Shown: in pieces, positions 46,533-57,061 of the stretch
Position numbering within the stretch: position 1 is the first letter of the stretch
Layout: each line of letters starts with the position of its first letter
NCBI GenBank assembly: GCA_014621425.1
Contig: JAANBB010000104.1
Coordinates: 1-64,000, forward strand
DNA from: Cylindrodendrum hubeiense
Taxonomy: Eukaryota; Ascomycota; Sordariomycetes; Hypocreales; Nectriaceae
Direction: 5' to 3'
Length of the DNA: 64,000 nt
The notes under the pieces: generated by a model
Database searches by the model: none
Told to the model about the DNA's origin: nothing
What the model saw: only the letters and a program-made list of their open reading frames with translations
Translations under genes and position numbers: made by a program

Positions 46533-47343
46533 CTCGGGAGGTGGGTGAGATGGCGATGTGGTATTATTACCCTCAAAGCCAGCACGAGGGGGAGGCGATT
46601 AAAGCAGAGGCGATCAAAGCAAAGGCGCTGGGGAGCTGGGGTATCGGGTGCTGGGATGACGTTGGCAGGTGGGAGAGGCAATTGGCCGTCTTATAAGTCA
46701 TTCGCCATGGTCTCTATCAAAACCAAGTAAACACATTTGGCCATCGCCGGATGAATCATAGTGGATGCTCATGGACCTGGTCTCCAGGCAGGTAAGCTTG
46801 GGCTGTTCGCCTCAGCCTCCATCTGTCACTGCGAGGGGTACAAGCTAGAGGGAACGGAGGTACCTCTGCAAGTCAACGCGGGCAATCTTGCGGGGAAAGG
46901 GAAAAAAGGTACATTGCTCGCTACAGAGTAGGCGGGAAAGCACACTCTACTTGGTAAGGTAGCCAAACCGCACCAAGGTACCTTTCTTGGTAAAATATGC
47001 CAGATGAAACCTGAAGAAAACCACAAGGGGAATGTGATAATTTATATTGCTCTCATCGCTATTCTTCATCGAACTGGCCATGTTCCAAGGTACGAAGTAC
47101 ACAGCACAGCAGATGCACTGGTGCAGATCTCCCCCCCCCCGCCAATCAGAGCAGTCCATCCCTCAGCTACCGCGCCAGCCTGTTTAGGACTAGCGCCACG
47201 CACACACAAGCCCTACATTGAACTCGCTCCCCCCACCAAAAAGTTCGCGACAATTGCATCCATTTTCCTGATTTCTCACCACCCGCCTCATCACTTTGCC
47301 GAAACGTCTATTCCACACGTTCGAGTCTTGAAGGTTGCCCATT
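46533..47343. other. Divergent 5' region, CUE3 / RPS20
   Basis: 811 bp between divergent starts. A C run lies at about 47,131-47,140, followed by a CCAAT core. Nothing else recognised. Confidence 0.5.
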
Positions 47344-47855
47344 ATGTCTTACAACAAGCCCGAGAAGGACCTTGGCGATGGCCCCGTACGTTCCGCCGCT
47401 CCTGCGCTCCTGCGCTCCCTCCCCGACGATTTTCGCGAGTCGAGACGCAATTCGAGATGCAACGGCTGACCCCCAATCTAGAAGAGCCACAAGATCCGCA
47501 TCACCCTCTCCTCCCGCAAGGTCCAGGTCCTCGAGAAGGTCTGCACTGAGATCATCGAGCGCGCCAAGAACAAGGACCTCCGCGCCAAGGGCCCCGTCCG
47601 CCTGCCCACCAAGACCCTCAAGATCACCACCCGCAAGACCCCTTGCGGTGAGGGTTCCAAGACCTGGGATTGCTTTGAGATGCGCATCCACAAGCGCCTG
47701 ATCGAGTACGTGACGCTCCTGGAGTTATCCTCGAATTTCCCTGCCGGACCTCGGACTAACCGCATAACAGCCTTAACGCCCCCACTGAGGTCGTCAAGCA
47801 GATCATTGTCAACATCGACGCTGGTGTCGAGGTTGAGGTCACCATCGCTGCTTAA
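47344..47855 (+). CDS. RPS20: 40S ribosomal protein S20 (uS10)
   Basis: Structural protein of the small ribosomal subunit head. Exons 47344-47385, 47482-47705 and 47771-47855 give 116 residues. Conserved segments are [46 protein letters not shown] (family core), [12 protein letters not shown] across the second junction and APTEVVKQI. The acidic end [12 protein letters not shown] is typical of eukaryotic uS10. Two introns are positioned as often seen in fungal ribosomal protein genes. Codon use is strongly C-ending, as expected of a highly expressed gene. Confidence 0.98.
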
Positions 47856-48323
47856 GGGATTGGTCTTCGTGCATGGCGTGGCCGGGAATGATACCCCTTT
47901 TTGGTCAGGCTGCAAGCGAATACCCGGTTCAGGTAGACAACAAAAAATAAAGAGACGGTTTCCAGCCGAAACATACGTGTCCCAATTACTTCGTGATGTC
48001 GAGAACCTGGCCATGCTACAACCATGAGAGGTCACCAATTATGTCATCCACCATTGGCCCGAGAAAGAGACTCAATACGGCGAGGTATACCCTCGTTCCT
48101 GCGACTGGGATATCTTGTTTCGTACTAAGTACAGTCTATCAGTCGAGATCATCTATCTAAGAGCTTCAACACTGCGAAGCCACGCAGACCCCTACATACC
48201 ATGACAATACCGTGCTGAACGCCAGTTAATATATACAAACCATGACTCTATTTCAACATGTAACGCCAATCCCTACTTCCATCCCTCCTCTTTTTTTGAT
48301 TGATTGTTTTACATGCGCACTCC
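47856..48323. other. Intergenic, convergent 3' regions
   Basis: 468 bp between the stops of RPS20 and NUP42; no gene or element recognised. Confidence 0.5.
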
Positions 48324-50329
48324 TCATAGATCCCACAAGGTACATTCCCTCGGAGGCGGCAACTCGGGCATCAACCCGCCCTGGAAGGCGCCCGTCTGTG
48401 CGAATGCCATCCATTGGGCCTTGGATTTGTCGTCATACTGCTCCGCAGGCAGCTGGGTGTCCTTGGAGAAGCCGGGTGGCCCGTCGGGAAACCAGATTCG
48501 GCGCCAGGTGCCACTAAACTCGCGGATCCCAGGCATTCCATCTCTATATGTGACTGGCTTGCCCTTGAACATGGACAGACGGCCATCCATGCCCTTGGAG
48601 GTGTAGCTCTCGATCGGCGGGTGCTGCTTGCCGCTACCAGGTGGATAAGGATTGCCGGCTTGTCCAGCTGGGTTCTGGGGTTGTTGAGGTTGTTGGGCAA
48701 TGGGTGCTGGGTTAGCAGCTTGGTTGAAGGGGTTGGCAGCCTGCTGTTGGTTCGGTTGGTTTGGTTGGATCTGCTGGGTCTGCTGGGTCTGCTGGCCTTG
48801 TTGATTCTGCTGTGACGCAAATCCATTCGAGGGCTGCTGAGCCTGAGCGAAGGGGTTGCCGTTCGCAGCACTTGGTCCCTGTGCCGCAGATGCAAATGGA
48901 TTCGAGGCCGCGGGTGCTGGCTGCTGCGCAAAGGGGGATGCATTCTGCGACGCTTGCGCGAATGGGCTAGGCGCATTGTCGCCCTGGTTGTTATTATTCG
49001 ACGCGAAGGGGCTTGCTCCTTGGTTATTATTCGACGCAAAGGGGCTTGCTCCTTGGTTATTATTCGAAGCAAAGGGGCTTGCTCCTTGATTGTTATTCTG
49101 GCCAGAAGGCGCACCAAATGGGTTGGCCGCGGGAGCATTGTTTCCTGCCGAAGCGAAGGGACTGGCGTTGTTGTTTGTGTTGGCGGATGCCCCGAAAGGA
49201 TTCGGTTTCTGGCCAAGTTGACTAGGCTGACCAAACGCGTTTGATTGGGGATTCGGCTGTGACGGCGCTGCGAGCGAGGGTGCTCCGAATGGGTTGGGTT
49301 TCGCACCCAAAGCTGAAGGCTGGCCAAACGCCGAAGGGGTCTGCGATGGTTGACCAAAGGGGGATGCTCCTTGCGCTCCCGCTTGACTGAACCCAGACGC
49401 CGGCTGCGATGGCTGTGCAAATGATGGCGTGCCGAATGGGCTGGCCTGTTGGCCGAGGGCCGAGGGCTGTCCAAAGGCGCTGGGCTGCGGTGCAGAAGCC
49501 CCTCCGCCGAATGGAGATGCGTTGTTGTTTGACGCAAAGGGATTCGAAGACTGGGCCGACGGGTCGGGGACAAGCGACTTGGGCCTCTTTCCGACCAGGA
49601 ACTCTCCAAAGGGAGCTCCCTGCGTCCCTTCTCTGCATATGTCCAATCGATTCGGGTGTTTGTTCTCGGCGCTAGCGAGAAACTCGACTGCCTCTCTGGG
49701 GTTGCGAATGGCATTCTGCATTTGCTGCTGGGCGTTCACGTAGAGGGCTTGCGCTTCGCTCAACTACACCAGTTAGCGATCTGTCTCAGGGGATGAACTA
49801 GGGGCACTTACGGCCTGCTGCTCAGTGCCGGAAGCCTTGGCGATCGTGTAATGAAGTCGCATCTCCTCGAAACTTTGCTCACGCGGATACCCTCCAAACA
49901 GCTGCTCCGGGGCATCTCGTCCCGGAGCATATGCAGATAGGAGCCAGTGTGGTGCCTCGGTGGCCAGGTCTCGTTCGATGGCATCCAGGGTTATGTTATA
50001 CTTTTCTGTCAAGGCGTCAATTGAATTTCTTGATTGTGTGAGGGTCGCGTCGTTGGGTTCGTACCGGCTGGACTCTGGGTGCTTCCTCCAGGTCCGCTGA
50101 GAGCTCCGAAGCGGTTCGTGGGCTGGTTTCGGTTGTTATTATTGTTGGCGTTGTTGTTGTAGTTGCTGCCGTTTCCTGCATTGATGTGTTCGAATCGACA
50201 GTCTCCTGGTTCAAGTCAGCAACTCCGGTTCCGTCATGAATGCTGCCCGGCAGATAACGGGCGTGCCGTTGGGGTCTCCCTACTGCCGTATCTGCAGTTG
50301 CCCTGCTGGAAGAATTTACACAGTGCCAT
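48324..50329 (-). CDS. NUP42: FG-nucleoporin NUP42-like, CCCH zinc finger
   Basis: Cytoplasmic-face nuclear-pore protein that in yeast binds Gle1 and aids mRNA export. Exons are 50329-50284, 50205-50065, 50005-49812 and 49763-48324, giving 606 residues. The first 25 residues form a CCCH finger split by intron 1 (C-x7-C-x5-C-x3-H: CKFFQQGNC, then YGRDCRFEH). An Asn-rich linker follows, then a helical part with GRDAPEQLFGGYPREQSFEE, conserved in filamentous-fungal members. The long middle is an FG domain with many SPFG, NPFG and SPFA units, Ala/Gln/Asn-rich. The C-terminus (YTSKGMDGRLSMFKGK, WRRIWFPDGPP, PPRECTLWDL) is presumably the Gle1-binding end. A three-unit 33/36-nt tandem repeat lies within the FG domain. 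Exon 4 begins with Leu (TTG); it is not a start. Confidence 0.88.
48985..49086 (-). repeat. 33/36-nt in-frame tandem repeat in NUP42
   Basis: Three head-to-tail units (48985-49020, 36 nt; 49021-49053 and 49054-49086, 33 nt) encode copies of GASPFASNNNQ, with one extra Asn in the longer unit. They are nearly identical at the DNA level, which indicates recent slippage or unequal exchange. Confidence 0.9.
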
Positions 50330-51721
50330 CTTGGGCGACTGGTGGCCTCGGCCGGGGTCTCGCGGGGGGGGGATCTGGTGTCGCGGAGATGAGTGCTAGC
50401 ACATTTCGAGGGCGGGATTGCTCTACGCTGAGGCGAAAGTGAACTGGTGGAGGTTGGTTGAAAGATGAAGTTGCGGGAAACTGAGACCAGCTCCGCCCGC
50501 GCCAAACTTCAGCCTTACCAGCCTCGTCGGGTTGGTGGGCTGGGTTTTTAGGGGCATGTGGTCCTTGGCGGGGCGGCGCAGCTCTCCGCTGATTCACGCC
50601 CGCCAAATCCGTCGCAGGGACTCAGCCAACTGCCTCACCAACACCCTCCTTCATCTTGATGTTCTTAGCTTATCATTTTTACAACTCTGAATCATTACTA
50701 AACTGTTCATTCTTGCTATCATCTTCTTCTTTGGTTTCTTTCTTCCTTTTTTCACTCTTCCTTTTACCGCTAAATCTTGGGGTCCCAGGCAGTTGCGTCG
50801 TCTTCTACAGGCTACCGCAGGTAGTCAAGTAAGTACCAATATAGCCTTCATGCTACTGAACAAGTCAAGGATCTACACAGATGCCAGAGATACCCGGGTT
50901 AGCGTCGCTGATAGGCTGACTTTTAAAGAAGGACAAAGGCATGCAATGTCTAGCCGAACTGTCCCCGCAGAGCGATTTGCCGCAGCTGTCTGGAGCTGAG
51001 CAGGACTACCCTAGAGGTGAATTAGGAGGGTTTTTAGAGTGTGCAACTTTACGTTTTCGCGATCAGCAGTCGTGCAGCCAGGTTTCATTTGCAATGGCAG
51101 ACTGACTACAACACCCTAGCTAGCAATCAATAATTTGAAGGTCCACACAGCTGTAAGCCTGACATATTACGCACTACGAGACAAACGGGACCGCTGATTT
51201 GAGAGGGCATTTTACGATTGATGATTACCAGGTGAAGTTTCCGAAGTATTATCACTGAGAGGAGAGGGAGACTACATGTAAGTGAACAGAGAACCTCCTG
51301 GAGCCTCAGCTCGCGCCCGTATAACTACTGCGTACGTCCCTCATACAATGGCCTGGCTCAAGTCGACATCCATTTCCTGACCCAGTTGCCCACCACACTA
51401 TGTAAATCTCTTGTATTTATTTTTTCCATTTTTATTATTTCTAATACAAGATATTATCGTAACACAAACTGTGCCTACTGTACGACCGCAGTAGGGTCAT
51501 CTACGGATTTTGCAATTTCCGAAGTTTTTCTATTTGCCGTATCTGCGGACCTTGCCACATATCATGGATATAAATACCCCGCTGTTGCACCAGCTTTGTA
51601 TTCCGACGTCCAACCCTTGTGATCATGCAGACTCTTCCATCGTTTCTTACAAACGTATCTTAGACTGGGCCACATAACACACTCGTTACCTAAGTCTATT
51701 TCACCAAGCTGAGCTTCCGCC
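50330..51721. other. Intergenic, NUP42 / HET gene, nothing recognised
   Basis: 1.4 kb that becomes AT-richer towards the HET gene. Frames at 50793-50999 and 51386-51622 have no coding support. Confidence 0.5.
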
Positions 51722-54211
51722 ATGGATGAAATATCTCTCAAACCTCAGCAATCCGATCAGATCGCGATACAGACAGCGGATAATGCGTCCAAAGGGATTG
51801 AAGATGAAACTGACGTTACGCAACGAAGAATCATTAACGACTATTCACTCTATAAGCCAATATCCATCGAGCCGGGTAGAGAACAAATCAGGTTGCTACA
51901 GGTGCTCCCGCCAAACGATGTTGACGACGACGACGAGGAGCTTGTGTGCGTTTTAGCCGATGTACCCGCGGATGCTGGCCGCATCGTGTACATTGCTTTA
52001 TCTTACTGCTGGGGAGACATGGCTCATCAGCGCCAGATCAGTCTTATTCACCATAGTTTCAACGATGACGAAGATAGTATCGTCGAAGAGAACGAGGACG
52101 GGTCTACACTTTTTGCCATCAATACGACCACCAAGCAGACTTTTAATGTAACGGAATCCCTCTACGGAGCCCTCAAGAGCCTCCGAAAGTCAGCGTCTCA
52201 GCTTAGGGAGCGTTTTCCTTTGTTAGACCACCAGCCTCTATGGGTCGATGCCCTGTGCATCAACCAAAGCGATATTAAGGAGAGAAACAGTCAGGTCGGA
52301 ATAATGAGGAGCATCTACTCCAAGGCTATGTTTGTGTTTATCTGGATGGGCGAGGATGAAGATATTATGCGCGGGTTGAATATGATTGTGGGCGTTATCA
52401 GGATTCTCAGCGAGCTGTATGGAGATGCTTTCGACATCTTGAACCCGGACGACGCGCAACTCAGGACGTTCCTGTTAAATGCTGGATACGATTTTGGCAA
52501 TGAGAGGTTAGGTCCGGATGGCTGTCTCCAGGTCCTAGAGCGTTTCTTCAATAACCGGTACTTTCAACGAATCTGGGTACTCCAGGAGGCGTCATGCAAC
52601 GCAGAGTCAACCTTCCTTCACATCACCAACGCACAAGTACCACTGAGCTATATACTTGTCGCCGAGCGCTGTTGTCAATTACGGGCGACGATGTATGTTG
52701 CTGGTCGACAAGGCGCGCTTCCAGCTGCATGGAGGGGGCTACTGCAACAGCGTCTGCTCCATGTGAGGGAAGTGCACAAGGAGAAGAAGGAGAGCGGGGG
52801 CATGCCACACGACCTGGAAAACTGCAATGCGCTAGGAAGTCTGTATACCCTCTTCGAGCATACCTGCAACGAGTTTGAAGCGACGGATCCACGAGACAAG
52901 CTCTACGCGCTTTTAGACTTCGCACAAGAGACACAGCGTGGCATGAAGGCAAGAGAAGAGCTCGCGCCAGATTACAACAAGACTGTGAGTGAAGTTTTTA
53001 CCAAATTCACAGTCTGGTGTATCCGACACTCGGGGAGTCTTGATGTGCTGGGCCTTCTTTCCAGTGGTCCTCGTCGGGTTCTACCAGAGGACTTGGCTAA
53101 GTTCGGGACGGAGGATTGGCCTCCAAAGTCGTGTCTTGATGTCAGATCTCACCCTTCTTGGGCTCTTTGGCCTACCAAAGGAGGAGTATGGACTCAAGTT
53201 AGCCTGGTAAAGGTGGCTAAAGCAACACACTTTGACCTAGCTAACCAGCAAACTCTTCATTTATTCAACCTCGCTACTCATCCGACGATCAGTCTTCCCG
53301 AGGACTTAACCCACCGCTTCCTCAGTCTCGGAGGTAAACGCATCGGGACGGCCAAGTCCATCATGCGCATGCCGTTGCAATGTTTGCAAGTAGCGAAGAA
53401 TGAGAACTCGTTTTTGAAGAGTACCTGGGCATCGGATGCGTTACAACAAGACATGGAGAAATCCTCAATGTCGCACACCATTGCTCTGACTCATCCCTAT
53501 CGTGGTATGGCATTGAAAAGTGACCTCTCCATTCTCTGGCTTATGGTTCAAAAAGAGAGGTCTCCGGCTGTCTTCCTCCATGACGAAGCAGTCGAGGCAG
53601 TCGAAGCCCAAGAGTGGTTGGGTAGGGAAGGTGGTAGATACCAAGGCAAAGAGGAGCTCATGTTCCGAGACTTTATTGAGACGCTGCTCTTGAGCTCAGT
53701 CTACCGCGGCGAGAACTCTTTGGACCACCATGACGATCGCATTCCAAACGGACCCTGGGACGATGAGACTATAGCGACGAGCCTCGCATTGTTTTGGGCA
53801 GAGAATGACCCTCGTTTTGTGTACACCCCGCCAAGGATCGGCGAATTTCTGAAGGGTGAGATGTTTGCGAGGGGCATCTCTCAAACCAAATTGTTCCCAT
53901 TTCTTTGCTGCGGCGTGGGCAAATGCTTCTTCATCACGGAAGATGAGCGGATGGGAATGTGTCCGCCTGACACACGCCCCGGTGACATTATCGTTGCACT
54001 ATTCGGATCGCGTGTACCGTTTGTGGTTCGCCCAGTGAGAAGGGAAACGAAGTTTGAGGGGGACGATTGGGCCTTTGAAGGCTGTGAAATGTTGAAAGAC
54101 CAGCTGTATCGGTTCATCGGGGAGTGCTATGTCCATGAGCGCATGACGAGCTCGTTTTTAAAAGAACAGGATACGAAATTGGGCGAGTTGGAAGTTTTCA
54201 ATTTGTGTTAG
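51722..54211 (+). CDS. HET-domain (heterokaryon incompatibility) protein
   Basis: HET proteins trigger or transmit non-self cell death when unlike hyphae fuse, though most family members are untested. Single exon, 829 residues. The HET domain begins at about 88 (IVYIALSYCWGD), continues through the FNVTESLYGALKSLRK segment and LWVDALCINQSDIKERNSQV (about 173-192), and includes AMFVFIWMGED and the later RYFQRIWVLQEAS. Downstream are DPRDKLYALLDFAQE and the C-terminal GDIIVALFGSRVPFVVRP and YRFIGECYVHERM typical of long HET proteins. Two acidic inserts (DDDDEE, DEDSIVEENEDG) are unusual inside the HET region. Flanking spacers are AT-rich, as is common for this family. It is intact, unlike the HET gene at 38478-40991, and the two are not close paralogues by eye. 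Confidence 0.92.
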   Translation: MDEISLKPQQSDQIAIQTADNASKGIEDETDVTQRRIINDYSLYKPISIEPGREQIRLLQVLPPNDVDDDDEELVCVLADVPADAGRIVYIALSYCWGDMAHQRQISLIHHSFNDDEDSIVEENEDGSTLFAINTTTKQTFNVTESLYGALKSLRKSASQLRERFPLLDHQPLWVDALCINQSDIKERNSQVGIMRSIYSKAMFVFIWMGEDEDIMRGLNMIVGVIRILSELYGDAFDILNPDDAQLRTFLLNAGYDFGNERLGPDGCLQVLERFFNNRYFQRIWVLQEASCNAESTFLHITNAQVPLSYILVAERCCQLRATMYVAGRQGALPAAWRGLLQQRLLHVREVHKEKKESGGMPHDLENCNALGSLYTLFEHTCNEFEATDPRDKLYALLDFAQETQRGMKAREELAPDYNKTVSEVFTKFTVWCIRHSGSLDVLGLLSSGPRRVLPEDLAKFGTEDWPPKSCLDVRSHPSWALWPTKGGVWTQVSLVKVAKATHFDLANQQTLHLFNLATHPTISLPEDLTHRFLSLGGKRIGTAKSIMRMPLQCLQVAKNENSFLKSTWASDALQQDMEKSSMSHTIALTHPYRGMALKSDLSILWLMVQKERSPAVFLHDEAVEAVEAQEWLGREGGRYQGKEELMFRDFIETLLLSSVYRGENSLDHHDDRIPNGPWDDETIATSLALFWAENDPRFVYTPPRIGEFLKGEMFARGISQTKLFPFLCCGVGKCFFITEDERMGMCPPDTRPGDIIVALFGSRVPFVVRPVRRETKFEGDDWAFEGCEMLKDQLYRFIGECYVHERMTSSFLKEQDTKLGELEVFNLC

Positions 54212-54981
54212 ACACTGCTTCAACCTCACTAGTCATTTATTGAGGTCGATGGGGAGGGTTTTAGGTACAGCAAGGCAGACTGAATGTCTAGCCTCATTGT
54301 GAGAATCATCATGGAATAATTGGAACTATTGCGGTCATCATTAGCTATAATCAATTTTTTACCATCCTTGATATGCTGATCCTTGGCGCGGCACGTATGT
54401 AGAGCTGAAACGCACAGAAGGTCTAATGGCAAACGTGGACAAGACACTGAATATCATCCGCCATCCCAATCGGGCCACCAATGCGATTGTCCTTGACGGC
54501 CGGTGCGTGGAGTGGCCCCGCAAAAGCTCCAACGTCGTCTTGCATTCAGCCATCCTTGTATGTCACAGCTGGGTATCTGATCTGAAGATCGTGCTTGTTC
54601 GTATTCATCTCTTGGGGAGTCAATACCAATCGCGGCTGGATTATATCGAACGACGTCAGAGTTAGTGTGAGGATCTATGCCAAAGCCAAGGGTCAAATGG
54701 TCAAATAGTTCAAATGTTTAAGTAGATGAGAGGGAATCTTGTTACAAAATATCCAGAATTGAAGATTCGGCATGTTTTCTGAGTTGCGGATGATCCCTAT
54801 TTCTGGGGGCTATTGCTTCCTATGGTGGCACCCCCACTCGCATTTGACTTGGACTCGTCCGAGGTGTGTTCTCCGGCACGAACATGCCCAATACCGTTCC
54901 ACGGATCTTGCCTGGAGCTCTGGGTCAACCAAGAGTCCATGGGACTTGAGACCTGAGGTGCCGAACTATGCCGGTCCGTAT

Positions 54982-55079
54982 TTGGGTCAACTCCTCTACA
55001 AATGATACTCGATTAGAACTTTTGATTCCTGTTTAGGGGGCCAACTTTTGCAACGTACTCTCTCGGAACCTTGACCCAA
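54982..55079. repeat. Inverted repeat TTGGGTCAA ... TTGACCCAA
   Basis: TTGGGTCAA at 54982-54990 is matched by its exact reverse complement at 55071-55079, 98 bp end to end. A related GGGTCAACC lies near 54,922. It may be a degenerate small transposable element; short matches can also arise by chance. Confidence 0.35.
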
Positions 55080-55361
55080 GTGTCTGAGTTGACCTTTGTA
55101 TCCGCCGAGGAAGAAGACATAGTTCGTCTTTCTGAATATTTTGGCTGGAACTTGAGGAATATTGAGAAAAAGATCTAATTCAAAAGTTGGCTGTTGGTTG
55201 ATCTTGTTTTTCAGAGCTTTGATCGTTGGTGATGAATTACTGCCTATACATTATAGTTATCTGGCGGAAGTGGCCTCTATATATCCTCAAGACAGTGTAC
55301 TAAACTATCTAGCACATGGTATTGTGATTCTGATGCCATCGAAATTCATGCGAGACCTTAG

Positions 55362-55554
55362 CTGGGGCCAGTTTTCTCTGAATACCACAGTGGGCTGGGG
55401 CCAATTTCCCACACCAAAATTCTGGCCCCAAACTCCAGAGTCCCGAGCCGAAAGATCACTGTGGCAATGAGCTGACTTGTCCCACTCGTAGTTTGGGGGC
55501 CATTTCCTTATTCCGAGGTTCCTTTCTTAGGTTGGTTCCCGAAACTGGCCCCAG
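55362..55554. mobile_element. MITE-like element with terminal inverted repeats
   Basis: CTGGGGCCAGTTTTC at 55362-55376 is matched in inverse by GAAACTGGCCCCAG at 55541-55554 (14 positions with one gap or mismatch), enclosing 193 bp. Inside lie another inverted pair (TGGGGCCAATTT at 55396-55407; TGGCCCCA at 55423-55430) and TTTGGGGGCCATTTCC near 55,492. No coding capacity. No clear target-site duplication was seen. A similar cluster lies at 57683-57785. Confidence 0.5.
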
Positions 55555-55877
55555 GGTTAACTTTCATGCCGAGTGTGATGTAATGCCTCTGATCACTTTT
55601 CTGAAAGCATGCGCTGTTACACAGCACCTCATGACCATTTATTTGTTATGAATCTATCCAATTCTCAAAATGAAAGATGGCCTGCACTATATTCCCATTT
55701 AATAATTACAGCATTCGACCATGCGGCCAAAATTGGCCAAACCAATGCGCAGTGTCAAGTTTACCTGGCGATGCATGCATATCATAAATTAGAGATTGAT
55801 TAGGATGAAATACTACAAGATGATTGCTTGGATCCTTAAAAGCAGAGACAGGAAGGGGTCCTGCATTCTTAATATTA

Positions 55878-57061
55878 TCATGACAGTAGAGATACCTCCA
55901 CCTCCTGCTCTTCTCGCAAATTCTCCCGTTTCCGTCTCCGTCTCCTTTTATCCCGTTGCTTCACTGTCTTCCGACTTATGATGGCTTCCTTTGTTTCGGG
56001 AATATCCCATGGGAAACTTTGCTTCAACGTAGTAGCATAACTCATCCTCGGGGGCACTAAAGCGTTCATCCCCGCATCAAACCCGCCCGTGACCCACGGT
56101 ACGCTGGGGGAATCCAAGGCCAAATTCTTCAGGAATGCTTCCCACTTAGACTGACGACAATGTTCTATTTGCCGGAGATGCGACAGGGATCCGTATGTTT
56201 TGTCGATTCTAACAATTTCTTCCCTGTATGGAAGAAGTTCCCCATTATTGTGGAGCAACTGGCGGTATCGGAAGTCAACCAGATCCCATGCCCTAAGATA
56301 TGTGAGGCATTGAGGCGGGTCACTACCTTCACCTCTTCCATGGAAGTCGGATGATTTAAGAAACAAGAGGAGTTGGCATCTTGCTTCTCGTAGAGCATTG
56401 TCTGGTGATGGTGACGATCGTCTGGCGCTGCCGAGGCTGATGTGCGGATAGTTCTGACTTGATTTACCATTGACCACTTCATTGGTTGTCATGAGCACTG
56501 CGTTTAAATGTCTAAGTACCATGAGAGTCCCTTTTGTGATTCTGGACAGTTGGAGAGTGAGCGGTGACGGGCTTTTAGGGAGGTAATCAAGCCTGGTAGC
56601 CAATTGATTGTGCAGCTTCTGCAAACTTTTTGCGTCATTGGTGAGCGCCCGGGGAGGGGTTTCGCTGTCCAGTGACTCGATAATGAGAAATAATCGTCCA
56701 TTTTGGTAGATCTGATCCAACCCTCTGGCCATGCGTCGCTTGATGTATCGTTTGCGCGATTGGCGAACCTGCAGGCAAAGCCCCTCAAGAGCGTACGCCT
56801 CGGCCCTTAGAACTGTGGTTGGGTCTTCGAGATGGGAAACGAGGAAGATATCGGCATGGGAACCTGACTCCTCAAAACGTAGAAGCCGATAAGAATTTCC
56901 CACAAAGGCTCCTACGAAGCTCTCATATGGCACGCGGAGCTTGGAAACTTGTCTTCGAGGCGTGGGTGGAGTGGCTCGTGGCCTAGAACTGTCAATTGAG
57001 AGCCCATTAGTACTTACAAGTGGAGTGCTTAAGAATAAGCATCGTACCTAGTGACTGACAT
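55878..57061 (-). CDS. Hypothetical protein, basic C-terminus
   Basis: Not recognised. Exons 57061-57048 and 56988-55878 give 374 residues; the small first exon codes MSVT plus part of a Ser, and its intron has GTACGA, a CTAAT branch site and CAG. The N-terminal part (TPPTPRRQVSKLR) is basic. The block SYRLLRFEESGSHADIFLVSHLEDP, with RAEAYALEGLCLQVRQSRKRYIKRRM, reads like a real folded domain with a repeatable pattern (ALEG...RRM), then a variable middle and RQSKWEAFLKNLAL. The end is a very basic run (KQRDKRRRRRKRENLREEQE). No membrane segment. Nucleic-acid binding or nuclear location is possible from charge only. It lies between two clusters of inverted-repeat cores, suggesting an accessory gene. 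Confidence 0.6.

Larger units (their letters stand above)
54212..55877. other. AT-rich spacer with inverted-repeat elements
   Basis: 1.7 kb without a supported gene. It contains a MITE-like element and a smaller inverted repeat, listed separately. Several GGGGGCCA-related cores are scattered between 55,030 and 55,560. Confidence 0.5.
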
